From positions 62,707,583 to 62,771,582 of the forward strand of contig CM064863.1 of NCBI GenBank assembly GCA_032719365.1: a DNA stretch of 64,000 nucleotides, in the 5' to 3' direction. Position 1 is the first letter of the stretch; each line of letters starts with the position of its first letter. The translations under genes and the position numbers were made by a program. The notes under the pieces were generated by a model. That model did no database searches. It was not told the origin of the DNA and saw only the letters and a program-made list of their open reading frames with translations. Positions 9,825 to 20,526 of this stretch are shown in pieces. This DNA is from Prinsepia uniflora (Eukaryota; Streptophyta; Magnoliopsida; Rosales; Rosaceae).

Positions 9825-11289
9825 GTTGGAGGTTCTTAATCTTCGAAACCCTCGGGGGCCGGCGAAAGTTTTAGGAACCCTAGTCTCCTTGGCTGGTGTA
9901 ATGACCATGACATTGTATAAAGGCCCTATCGTGAGAAATATGTGGCGTCCATTGATCCAAAACCAAGGAAAATCCTCCATCCATGAGAACTGGTTGAAGG
10001 GTTCAATCCTCACTGTTGCAAGTTGCATAACATGGTCTATATGGTACATTATGCAGGTCATTAGTTTTAGCCCTTACTCAAATTTGCACCTATCGGATTA
10101 TGTATCAAATAAAATATAATTTTCTTGGAAAAAAAAAATGTTGGCAATCACATTGAAACGATATCCGGCGCAGCTGTCACTGACGACGTGGATGAACTTC
10201 ATAGGGGCGGCGCAGTCCGCCGTCTTCGCAGCGTGTATTGAACACATACAAGCTGCTTGGACAGTTGGATTCAACATTGACCTCTGGTCCATATTATATG
10301 CTGTTAAGTATATTTCAGATTTTTTCTTTCTTTGGGTTAAATTTTGAAATTGCAATAGTCAATAGGAAGATTAAAATGACGAAAATGTGGATGCAGGGAG
10401 TGGTGTGCTCTGGTATAATCATCTTCATTCAACTATGGTGCACTGAAGAGAAAGGGCCTGTTTTTGTGACAGTGTTTAACCCTGTATCAACAATACTGGT
10501 GGCGATTCTAGCATACTTAGTCCTCGGTGAAACACTTTATACCGGCAGGTAATCTGAAACAAATAATATTATTCTTTGGGTTATTCACTTTGATATACCC
10601 AATTTATGGCGGACTTTCTTTTTTAATATAAAATTAAGGGTGCAACTCGGGTGGGTTGGAAGGTTAAGCCATTCTTGGAAGTTTAAGTAACTCGGGTTGG
10701 GTTCATTAACTCGGGTTTATGTTGTTGGGATTAACTCAGGTGATTACGGGTTTCATGTTCTATTAAGTGCTTCAACTCCACAACCATTCAAAATATTTCA
10801 TTCAACTTGGCAAGCAATCTCAAGTTCTCAACCCCCTTTAATGATAAGAAACTCAAATATATATTCACATTTTATTTAATTCTTCCATGATTCTTATAAT
10901 TACTGTCACACAAGAAACAAGTAAAATTGAAGAGGGCTACGTAGTTGAATACAGACATGGAGTCTATGAGGATTAGAATTACCCGTGTGCTTAAATGAAT
11001 CATTGGTCTAAAATGGGGTTCGGCTGGCTTAATTAGAAGTCCAGTTGGGTTGAGTCGGACTTTGGTGGGTTAGGACTTAGGACTTCCGCCGATCGATCGA
11101 GTTGAAATGTTGCAACCGTGTGGCTTCAATGTTGTAATATTTCTTTTGTATTTGGGCTTGTTCAGCATACTAGAGGGGCATTCATTGTCATCCTTGGCCT
11201 CTACTTGCTGTTGTGGGGAGAAGAAGGCGATGACATTTATGTCTTCTGAAGAACCATCTTATCCGACAACATACGAAGAGCATATATAA
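9825..11289 (+). pseudogene. WAT1-related / EamA-family (nodulin MtN21-like) transporter, 5'-truncated pseudogene
   Basis: Four exon remnants encode the C-terminal half of a plant WAT1-related membrane transporter (family of vacuolar auxin exporter WAT1, ten transmembrane segments): 9825-10056 (VLGTLVSLAGVMTMTLYKGP), 10144-10302 (AITLKRYPAQLSLTTWMN), 10397-10548 (GVVCSGIIIFIQLW, ending at LGETLYTG) and 11166-11289 (last segment plus the tail SEEPSYPTTYEEH). Donors are normal (CAG|gt, GCT|gt, GGCAG|gt). The acceptor before 10144 reads TTG instead of AG. In the last exon one base is missing after SIL, so GAFIVILGLYLLLWGEEGDD lies in another frame; a second shift near 11243 restores the frame for the tail. 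The N-terminal half is absent, probably lost to or separated by the retrotransposon that ends at 9409. Family assignment is firm; a functional product is unlikely. Confidence 0.88.
10549..11165 (+). other. Last intron of the WAT1-like pseudogene
   Basis: It begins GTAATC and ends TTCAG. It holds low-complexity AACTCGGGTTGGG-type repeats at about 10630-10750. Nothing coding is seen. Confidence 0.5.
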
Positions 11290-11909
11290 GAAGAATAACA
11301 TACACGTAATCACTTCAGTTAACAAGGATCTACTTCATGGTGAAACCTAAACATCAATTGGAACCCACTGGGAGGGAAATCATCACGATTCGAAATTCAA
11401 AACCAATGCAGGATTGTTTCCCTGATGTAATTTCGATCGAAGAAATTAAGAAGCCGTATCCAACAATGGCTGAAGGGCACTCTTTTATCTGATAATGTAA
11501 TCGGTTTCTGTCAATATGACATATGATTATGCCAAAGCAAGTAATTAGGGCGCTTTCCATAAATTTGGAAGATGATTCTTGCATATAGATGATTAATATA
11601 TCAAGAATCTGATACTGTCAATATGAAACAAAAATCAAGACAACGATTCGATCGATTTCTATATGAACAGTACTCTCTTCTAGCTTATCGAGAATTGAGA
11701 GAGGAGGTTATATACGGCACATAAGGTACGTACAAGTAACCTTAGGAGAATGTACAACAAGTTGAAGCCACATAACAGATCCGTATGGTTTTTAGCTCAG
11801 GTGGCCTTTACATTTCTGTGTTTTCTCACACAAGCTTCCTTCAATCATGAGATGAACCCCCATGTCTATATAACGTATCGACATATTGTGTCCGGCCAAG
11901 TGATGTTCC

Positions 11910-12634
11910 CTTTTGCTTAGGCCTCGTCATTGGGCCGGGTCGGGCAAGCCCGGCCCAAAATTTTTGGGCTTGGGCCGGGTCGGGCGGGTTTGATCATAAA
12001 TATGAAAGCCATGTCCTTTGTCAGGCCGGGTTTGGGTCGGGCTTTTATCGGGTTTTATGGATCGGGCCTACTAAGCCCACTTGGACCGGGCCTACTAAGC
12101 CCATTTGTACCTACCTAATTGTAAAAAAAAAAAAAATGAGTTGAGCTTAAATATTATTATCGAATATTGAAATAAGCTAAGAAGGGGTACTATTGGATTT
12201 GGAGAATTGACTTAACTTTTCGACCATAAAGCCGAGATAGGATAAGGAGGTCACTAAGAGAGTTAGAGACATAGTGAGTTTTTTTGAATTTAGGGTTAGG
12301 GTTTGGTTTGGGAATTGGGCTTTTAAATGACACTAGGTTGAGATTTGGTTGGAGTTTTGGATTTTGGCTATGATAATAGTAACAAGATTGAATTGGGTAT
12401 CAATTCTTAATTTATAATTATTTTATATTTTCGGGCTTATGGGTCGGGTTTACCTGAGCGGGTCGGGCTGGACTTACCGGACTTTATCAGGCTCGGGCCT
12501 AGCGGGCTTGAATACCCTAAGCCCAAGTCCAGCCCGTCAACATATCGGACCGGGTCGAGCTTTTTGTCATCGGACCTATCGGGTACCCATAAGCCCGTGG
12601 GCTTCTGGGACAAATGATGAGGGCTACTTTCGCT
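11910..12634. mobile_element. Non-autonomous hAT-type MITE with 8-base target-site duplication
   Basis: The element is 11918-12626 (709 bases). Terminal inverted repeats are TAGGCCTCGTCATT on the left and, reverse-complemented, TAGCCCTCATCATT on the right (12 of 14 identical). The flanking 8-mers are CTTTTGCT (11910-11917) and CTTTCGCT (12627-12634), 7 of 8 identical. Eight-base duplications and TAG-starting ends fit hAT transposons. Both subterminal regions are crowded with GGGCCGGGTCGGGC and CGGGCCTACTAAGCCC motifs, as is usual for transposase-binding repeats. No transposase is encoded. A poly-A run sits at 12123-12135. Confidence 0.8.
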
Positions 12635-13224
12635 TATGTCCTCGAAAGGTACACACCTGTAAAGTTGCACTTGTGGTACTCTATAACATGTTAAATCGTC
12701 TACTAAGAGACTTTATATAATCATGTCATATGATTCAATTGTTGATCTTTCATTCTCATCTGGCAGAAAACAGAGACCAAACCTCACAGTTGTTTTTTCT
12801 TGGAAATTTTTCTTCTTTCCTCTCTTACGTAAGGACATATAGAAGCCACACATTTGCTTCTGGTCTTGTAGGCAAAATGAATGGCTAATTGAGTGCCTCT
12901 TTTGCAGGGTGGGTTCGACTTTAAAGTTTAAACGTATACTTTGCAAAATGAAAGACTTGTATACTGTAAGAACTATCATACATGCTCTTGAAAAGGTGGA
13001 AATGGAGTACACGATATGGTAAAAGACTGAAATTACTAATTGTTTTATTCCCAAAATGAGAGCCTTCTAGCTACATTTAACAATTCTGCCACACACTGAC
13101 GACTAGCCAAATCGAAATCAGGCAATTGAAATAGTGCTGACACATAGGTTTATCAACAAGCAATAAGATCGTGGGTAAAGGTAAATGAAGGCATCTAAAA
13201 TTATACAAATACCCTGGTTAAGCG
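12635..13224. other. Intergenic stretch and probable 3' UTR of the bHLH gene
   Basis: No gene or repeat recognised. The part nearest 13225 should be the 3' untranslated region of the minus-strand bHLH gene. A 113-codon minus-strand frame at 12713-13054 is not recognised and is probably chance. Confidence 0.4.
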
Positions 13225-15459
13225 TTACGCAGCAGGAGGCCTAAGCTCATGATCACGAGATGTATCACGAGCTGATGGAGGTAAATAATGCCACATTGGG
13301 ACGAGACTATAGCCAGGATAGACAGCCATCTTGCTTGCCCCAGGATGATATGCAGCTGGGACCGCGGGGTGGGTTGGAACAAACCCGGAAGGTGAAATTG
13401 CCATACCTTTCAACTGCTGCTCCAGCCTTTCTTTATCTGCTTTCAGTACAAGCTTTTCTTCACGAAGCTCATTCTTCTCTGCCTGTCATAGCCAAGAACA
13501 GTCAACAAAATGAGTACTCAGGAGTTTGAACCATCCACCAATCACTTGATTATAAATTCCAACATGTACAGGAAGAGTTCAAAAATAACCTTATGCTTTA
13601 TTTGAAATTTAGGTAGATAGTTTAAATTGTTTTAATCAAATCCCTCGTAGGGCATAAACATCAGAATCTGTATGGGAAGAAAGATAAGAAGATAAAAGTA
13701 GTTTCACTTTTCTCAGACATGTATTTCATACATGGACCCCAAATGAATTGTACCTAGTTATTCTAAGTTCGAAATGATCCCTCTGATTAAATGCAACAGA
13801 TTAAAAACCAGTCCGCCATCACTAATTCACAATACAATGCAGGACAAATCCAGGTTAAATTAAGAACCTAGCATAATGCTGCAACAAACAAACGAAATGC
13901 ATAAAGGTTCTTAAAAACGAAACCTACTTGTTTAAAGTGGGAAGAAATTGATTTGTAATCATCATGCATCAATACAACAGATTGCAGTCCAGGATACTCA
14001 CAGGGCAGAAACATTAAACATATAACAGCTGAAGCAAGGGGTGTCCTGAATATTTATAACTATAAATTACCAAATTATCATATTAATGGATTATTATTTG
14101 GTAGAATGAATCTTTGAATAATCACATGATATAAGTCAGGTCAACAGTTGAAATTGGTGGATTGAACAAAAACCTTATCTGCAAATCCTTTGCCACAAAC
14201 CACATGGGAACAAATAAATCAATCATTAAACCTATCATGCCTTCAAGATCATCTGAAAAAATATTCTGTTCATTTCAGGTCAGCTAAAGCTATAACAATG
14301 ATAAAATCATTCCAGTTTGCAGTAAGAGTCATAAGGATGCTGATGAGCTGAAACGAAAAAAGAATATTGCTTTACACAACCAGTGCTTTTACACTTCTCC
14401 AACTGATAGGCGTTTCACTTAAGATCATCTTAAACCTATGCTGTCTACTTCATAATTATTTTGGAAGGTCATATCTTCATCTAATCTATAAAGATGAACA
14501 TGTGAACCTAATCATCTAAAACCCAAGATATGCTTGGACAATTTACAATAAGTGTGTATCAGGCATATCAGCTTAAACCCATGTTATGCTTAGACTCAAC
14601 ACATGACCCTAATCATCTTAAACCCAAGATATGCGTGGACAACTTACAGTAAGAGTGTATCAGGCTTATCAGCTACCTAATCCCTTTAGAAAACTTGCAT
14701 ATACGAACAAAAAAAATTACTTAAAGTAAATGAGTGATGATGAACCTTTAAGCTTTTAAGTTCTTCAAGTAACTTTTCACTTTTTTCTCTGAGCTCCTGA
14801 GATTCAGTTCTCAGTTGGGTCAAAACCTTTATGGCATAATCAAGTATAGCGGGCTTGTCAGTTTTGGGGGGCCTCCCAGGTTCTAAAACAGCGCTCAACT
14901 CCACAAACCTACAAAAACAATCAAACACCAAAATCAAATCCAATCACAAAAGAAAAAACAAAACGAAGAAAAGATCATTCATTAATTAAACGAAACTCAA
15001 TTAGAAAACATGAAAAAAATTGAGATTAGACGCTTGCCTGTCATTCAATCTCTCCCGTCTCAATTTCTCACGGCAAGCTTTGACCCCAGACCCAGAGCAA
15101 GAATCAGCTCGTCCCCTTTCATTATCAATCACCAACAATCAAATTATCAAATCCACACCAAAAAAAAAAGAAGAATGGAACTATCATAGCAGAAATCGCA
15201 TTACATTTCTGCAGATTCATTGAAAATGAAATTACAAGAAAATGAAATTACAAGAAAATGAAATTACAAGAAAATGAAATTACAAGAAAATGAATTACCT
15301 CTTGCGGGGACACTCTTTTTCCTGTGAGGGAGCAGCAGCAACATCAGCAGAAGAGAATTCGAATTCAGGAAACGAAGGAGTGTCATTTGGCCAAAGGAAA
15401 TCGGTGGGTTGGTTTTCTTCGATGTAATCAAAATACTCTATCCCCATCCATTCCTCCAT
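13225..15459 (-). CDS. bHLH transcription factor, subgroup IVc (ILR3/bHLH105-bHLH115-like)
   Basis: Four coding exons on the minus strand: 15299-15459 (ATG at 15459, MEEWMGIEYFDY), 15038-15115, 14746-14908 and 13225-13482 (stop TAA). Together they give 660 bases, 219 residues, close to Arabidopsis ILR3 (about 234). The basic region (residues about 66-80, KACREKLRRERLND) has the E70/R73/R74 signature of E-box binding. Helix-loop-helix runs to about residue 115 (LEPGRPPKTDKPAIL), followed by a leucine-rich coiled coil (about 116-165) and the conserved C-terminus MWHYLPPSARDT...LRPPAA. Subgroup IVc factors activate iron-deficiency genes in the nucleus, heterodimerise with each other and with bHLH121, and are degraded through BRUTUS-type E3 ligases that recognise the C-terminal part (established for Arabidopsis). 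Phases are 2, 2 and 0. Intron 2 has a GC donor (ACAG|GCAAGC). All other sites are GT-AG. No lesion is visible. Which IVc paralogue it is cannot be decided here. Confidence 0.93.
13483..14745 (-). other. Intron 3 of the bHLH gene
   Basis: 1263 bases between donor GTTCAT and acceptor ACAG (minus strand). AT-rich, with an imperfect local duplication around 14510-14665 (ATCTTAAACCCAAGATATGC and a near copy). No inserted gene seen. Confidence 0.7.
15222..15298. repeat. 16-base minisatellite at the 5' end of bHLH intron 1
   Basis: GAAAATGAAATTACAA is repeated from 15222 with exact 16-base period: four full units and a final partial unit that loses one base and ends at the exon 1 donor. On the gene strand each unit starts GTAATT, so it repeats the donor's intronic side. 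Confidence 0.9.
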
Positions 15460-17389
15460 CAGAGAACACAGAGAGACTCGGTCCCATTCAATTAAGTATT
15501 AATATGATGGTTATGATTCAGAGGACTTTGGAATAAAATTAAAATCATTTTTTATAATAAAATAACAAATTATATATGTAATTTATTATTTAGCTTTTTT
15601 GGCACATATAATTAGTCATGTTAATTGGTTCTAAAAAATCGGACCGAATCGAAATCAAACCTCAAAAAATCGAACCGAAAAAAACTGAAAACTAAATAGT
15701 AAAAATAAAACCAAACTGAGTTCAATCCGATTCAATTTTGGTTTTTGATTTAACGAAACTGAACCGAACCGAAAAACCGAACTATATGAAATGAGCTTCT
15801 GTTTTGGAAGTCCAGCCCAAGAAATCGAGTGGAAACCTCTATTTTTGGAAGCCCAGCCCAAGACACTAGGTGGAAGCCCAGGCCATGCCCAGCCCCGAAA
15901 GCAGTTGTCCAACCCAGCCCCAAAAACTATGTGGAAGCCCAACCCAACTCCAGTCTTCAAAACGGCGTCGTCTCCAAAACCCTAAAAATTTTGATACTCA
16001 GTTCGATTTTCCCACTTCTCCCTCGCCATCTCTCATTTCTCACTCTCTTCTTTTCTCTCCGTGACTCGAGTGCATTTTCCTCTTTGTTCTCGTTCTCGCT
16101 TCTCACAGAGACAGAGTCGCACTCTCATGAATCATGATCTAATCCTCTCAACTCTAAAGCCTCTCATGTCTCATGCCTCTCATCCTCACCTCCGATCCTC
16201 TGCCTCTCACTCATCTCTCCCAAACCTTTCAGTCTCCAACTCTCACTTGTCTCTTCCATTCTCGGTTTCTCACGGTCTCCATTTATCCCTCTCATCTGGC
16301 TCATAGTCGAGTGATTGAAGGTTGGTGGAGATGGTGATCGATCGAGGGTTGGGGGATGGATATTCTGCATCATCTTCGTCTATGAGGACGATTAGTTTCG
16401 ATTTAGGGTTTCAAATTTCGATTTGGCATTTTTTATTTAGGGTTTAGAATTGGGGTTTCAATTTGGGGTCTCGATTGTTATTTCGATTTCGATTTGGCAT
16501 TTCTGATTTAGGGTTTAGAATTAGGGTTTCAATTTGGGGTCTCGATTGTTATTTCGATTTCAATTTGGCATTTATTGTTTTGATTGTTGTTCGATTGTTA
16601 TTGCTTTGCTGTTTCTTGTGTTTCGATCTACAAAAATTGAAAGTTTTTTTCTTGTTTGGACATGGATGATGGATTTTGGCGAAAAACTAGTTAAACCGGT
16701 TCAAAACTGAACTGAACCTGTTAAATCGATTTTTTGTTCAAACGGTTTTGGGTTGAGAACCGGACAGAACCGAAATCGGTTCCCTAACCGGTTCGATTTC
16801 GGTTTCAATTTCGGTAAATAAAATCAAACCGAAAAATTGATTAACAGGGTTGCATACAATTGGCTTTTCTTTTTCTTTTTTCTTTTTTTTTGGTTGATAT
16901 ATCGAAGGTAGTATTTTGTTTCATGAAGCATAAGAACTGATTTAGTAATTTTGGTCAATTCTAGTTGAAATTTTGTTTTAACCCATTTTCCTTTTGAACT
17001 ATTATCAATGGTCAATTTGTTCACACTATAAAATTATTATATTTAATTTTTTTTTTCAAATTTGTCACAATAAAAAATAAATGTATTAATACCATTAATT
17101 AAAGAAAATTTACTCATAATAAATCAATTTTATTTTTGAACATATAGAGAAAGTTGGTAAGAAATACAAATTTATATTACAAATTTATAAATTACTCTAA
17201 ACAAAAGTAGTGTCATGATAGAGATTTTACACATCATGTCGTGTGACAAATTGGTACGAAGTACGAGAAGTGGTATTTGAGTCCGGGTGAAATAAAAAGG
17301 CCATACTATATTGAGTAACTTAATTGTTTACATATTCATGAATTCTTGTGCATCATGAAACTCCATCTTTTGCTGGTCATAGAATGACG
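15460..17389. other. bHLH upstream region and unresolved repeat-rich stretch
   Basis: 15460-15600 is the immediate upstream region of the bHLH gene. 15620-15790 and 16680-16850 are both rich in AACCGAACCGAAA / GGTTCGATTTCGG motifs in opposing arrangement, which resembles the subterminal regions of a non-autonomous DNA transposon, but I could not find a convincing target-site duplication. Between them is CT-rich sequence with AAACCCTAAAA (a telo-box, about 15976), like a captured promoter or 5' UTR. 16850-17389 is AT-rich with nothing recognisable. Confidence 0.35.
16431..16572. repeat. 71-base tandem duplication
   Basis: The block containing GGTTTAGAATT, GGTTTCAATTTGGGGTCTCG and TTTGGCATTT occurs twice in a row. 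The GGTTTAGAA anchors are at 16441 and 16512. The copies differ at only a few positions. Confidence 0.8.
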
Positions 17390-17950
17390 AGCCAAATCTA
17401 ACATATTGTAGAAACAACACTTGACAAGACCCTTTAGTATTCTCAAACGTTGAATCATATAGGTCCACTACGTGGATCTACCATCAACCTAAGCTCACAA
17501 GGCCTACTCTAGGCTTAAGCCCACATAGAAACTACCTACTAGAGTACCATTTCACCGCCTACCTCAGTACCACTCAACAGGTGCCACTCGCCCGAAACTA
17601 CTCATTAAGAGGTACCACTCACTAGGATGCCACTCAGCCGCTTACCAGAGTACCACTAAACGGGTACCACTCACTCAGTACCATTCACACAGTGATACCA
17701 CTCACCCAACGGTACCACTCAATAATCCAGTTAACAAGGATTTTGTCCTCGTAAACTATGCCTCACACCTCCCCATACACAACTATAAATAAGGGACATG
17801 TGTCTCTCATCCTTTGGTGCATAAGGTCTTACATAAGGAGCTTCCCTCCCACTTCTTCATAAGGCCATTAGCAAAGCTATTTGGAGTCCCAGCGTACTAG
17901 GAGTCAGACTAGAGCACTAAGTGTAAACTCTTGATGGTTGCCACATAGAA
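17390..17950 (+). repeat. Layer-0 LTR-like fragment with TACCACTC array and TATA box
   Basis: About 17540-17730 is an irregular array of GTACCACTCAC-type units. It is followed by a TATA box in ACTATAAATAAGGG (about 17783) and the block TGCATAAGGTCTTA. The same order recurs at 60590-61040, so this is a dispersed repeat, probably an LTR with its promoter. It is cut by the L1 insertion at 17951, whose left duplication TAGAA is 17946-17950. Confidence 0.55.
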
Positions 17951-19429
17951 CGTAACGGCTTGAATCTTGAGGAAAAGTAAAATTGGAAAAAATAGAAAGG
18001 AAAATGGCAATTTTGCCCTCGTAGGGTTTGATGTTGACTTTTTGACTTGAATACTTTTCAAATAATTCGTCAAGACCATTACGTAGACCTCGGAATTCTG
18101 AGACTATAGACAAACGGCATGTCGAAATCGGAGATCACATAAGTTCGGTACGGGTCAAAATTGACTAAAGGTATTTCGGTAATTTTAGCTTAAGGGGTAG
18201 TTTGGTATTTTTTCTAGAATGACATATGGTATTCTAGAAGATTATCTATTCTTCCTTTCTTTTCCTTTCCACTGACCTACTATATGCATATATAAGTGGG
18301 TGTGGGTGTGTAATGGTGTGTTCAGAGGAGGCATACCGAAAAAGGAGAAACCAAAGAAAATAGACGAAGGTGATTAGGAAACTGAGATGGGAATGAGAGG
18401 AAGGAAGAGGAAGAAGAAGATGAAGATGAAGATGAATCAAAAGAGAAAATAAAATAGTAAGGGGAAAGAGAGACACTAGGAGGACAAACTAAACCAAAAA
18501 ACGGAAAGAAAGAAAAAAAGAAAAAACCGTCAAATTGCTCGTGGGAGCTGTTGAGGCATTTTAGCTCGTAGTTACTGTCACCCCAGTTTTGATGTAATGA
18601 AACAAAGAGTGTGCTCACTAGGAACATTCTAGTGGAATTCCAAGGAGTGTGCTCGGTTAAGAACACCCCAGTTTTGATGTAATGAAACAAAGAACAAAGA
18701 TTTGGTTTTAGGTCGAAAGTTGGGAGCTACGAACAGAGGATTTTAGGCAATAACAGTCCCAGAGTTTACGCAAAGGGGTGCAACTGGTTATTCGACTACG
18801 TGGACGGTGTGTGAGTGGACTTTTCTTTCCTTCAAATTATTATGAATGCATATTTGAATATTTAAAATGTTTTTCTATTTTTTTTCGATGAGGTTGGGTT
18901 GTTTATGATTTTTGGATGATTTTACAGGAATTAGTTTTGGCACATTTTACGAGGTTTATGCTTGAGTTGGGTTTTGGTTTAGGCTCGGGTTTCGAATTGT
19001 AAATTTTAGTTTAAAGAGTTAATATATGTGTTATAAACGTATTTCTCGGTATTTGTGAAATGGTATGTATGTGGACTCTATGAACAACTTTCCTCGGAGT
19101 TAGTTATAAGATGTTTAGATGTCTGGAGCTTGGCTCCGTTGATCTTGAGGCTATGAAGCCAATTTATGATGACTTCTGAGACGTGTTTGGATGGTTCGTG
19201 AGCGCGATCCCCGGACATGGTCAGGGCAGTGCCACGTGCAGTTCTCGTGGGTGTTATGACAGTCTTGATGATACTACGTACAGTTCCCATACTGGGCTCG
19301 GATGGTGCCTAGTACAGTTCCTGAGGTTGTTCATACATGTTAGTTATTGCGGATGTGTTCGTTATGTTTGACGCTTCGACGTTGTATCCCTGAGAAAACT
19401 GTAACGGCATGGACCCTCGATAAGGGTAA

Positions 19430-20526
19430 TATTGGAAAGTTAAAAAAGAAATTACCATTTTGCCCCTAAAGGATCAATGGTTGACTTTTTGACCGGGAGA
19501 GTTTTTGGATATTCCATAAAAGCCGTTGTAAAGGTATTGGCCTCCTAAGTACGTTAACAAGCGGCATGCTGAAAATGAAGTTCAGACAGATTTGTTTAGG
19601 GATTCAATCGAGTAGGGCATTTTAGTAATTTGGTTGGTAGGGGTATTTTAGTAAATTCATGGGAAGATTTTTCTTGTGGATTGTTTGAGAAGGTGAAAAG
19701 TGTCCCTTTTTATCACTTAGGGATGTGTGCATTGCCTTAGTTCTTATGTGTACATGCTTGTTTGTGTTTTTAGTGGTGTGTGTGTTGTATGTGGCTCATC
19801 TGAGGGAGAAAATGAGGAAAAAGGAAGAAAACCATAGAAGGAGAATGAGAGAAGAAAAAAGAGAGAAAACCCAGATGAGAAAGGGAGGAAGAAAAAAGAG
19901 AAGGAAAGGAGATGTTGAACTCAGATCGAGAGAGAAGGAGAAAGAACCCGAGAAGGTAGTTTTTAAGTTTGAGATTGCTTTATCTAGTTTTTTACCCGGA
20001 ACCGTGAAAAAAAGGTTGTTATCGTCCTTTTTGAGTTCCTGCAACCTTGGCAAGCCTTTCAGACGTGGTTTTGGACATCGGGATCACCCAAACAGTAAGG
20101 GTGTTAGTGAGTCGAGAGGTTGATGATTGGTGGACGAGTTGTCGGTAAGATTCCTTGGTTTTGAGTATATAGATCCTTCACTAGCATAAATTAGACTAAT
20201 TGGGACGAACAATGAGTGAAAAGGAATGAAACAACTGGAGATAGAAATGGGTCGGGCGACTCGTAAACTAGTAAAACAGGTGAGGGAGATGATGAATAGT
20301 ACTAGCGCATGGACTTCACACGTATCCGCTCTCTTGGGATGCGAGTAATATATTTTTCACTCCTTTCGAAGTTACAGACATTTTGGAACAGGTTTCGAGG
20401 TAATCAGACAACATCTTGAGGTAGTTTGGGGTGTTCGAAGTGTGTAAGTAATTTTTAAAAATTAATATTAAATTCTCGGGAGTTATGGTTTGTGCTAGAA
20501 GGTTACTTGAGGGTTCTTGAGACTTT
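19430..20526 (+). repeat. U3-side part of the L2 LTR
   Basis: It contains the family hallmarks GTTGACTTTTTGACC and the conserved spacing around 19485-19620, then a strongly purine-rich stretch (19800-19970) that opens a 132-codon frame. The frame is low in complexity (Arg, Lys, Glu) and is not called a gene. Confidence 0.6.

Noticed and set aside
15590..16860. Complete DNA transposon bounded by AACCGAACCG-rich ends
   Set aside because: Only a 7-base TGTTAAT terminal match and no duplication of the target could be found, so the boundaries are not supported.
18246..18690. Overlapping Ser/Leu-rich minus-strand frames
   Set aside because: Low-complexity GAA/GGA repeat on the other strand inside the L1 LTR.
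19725..20123. 132-codon plus-strand frame with a hydrophobic start and Lys/Arg/Glu-rich body
   Set aside because: It lies in the purine-rich part of an LTR, composition explains the open frame, and no related frame is kept in the sister LTRs.
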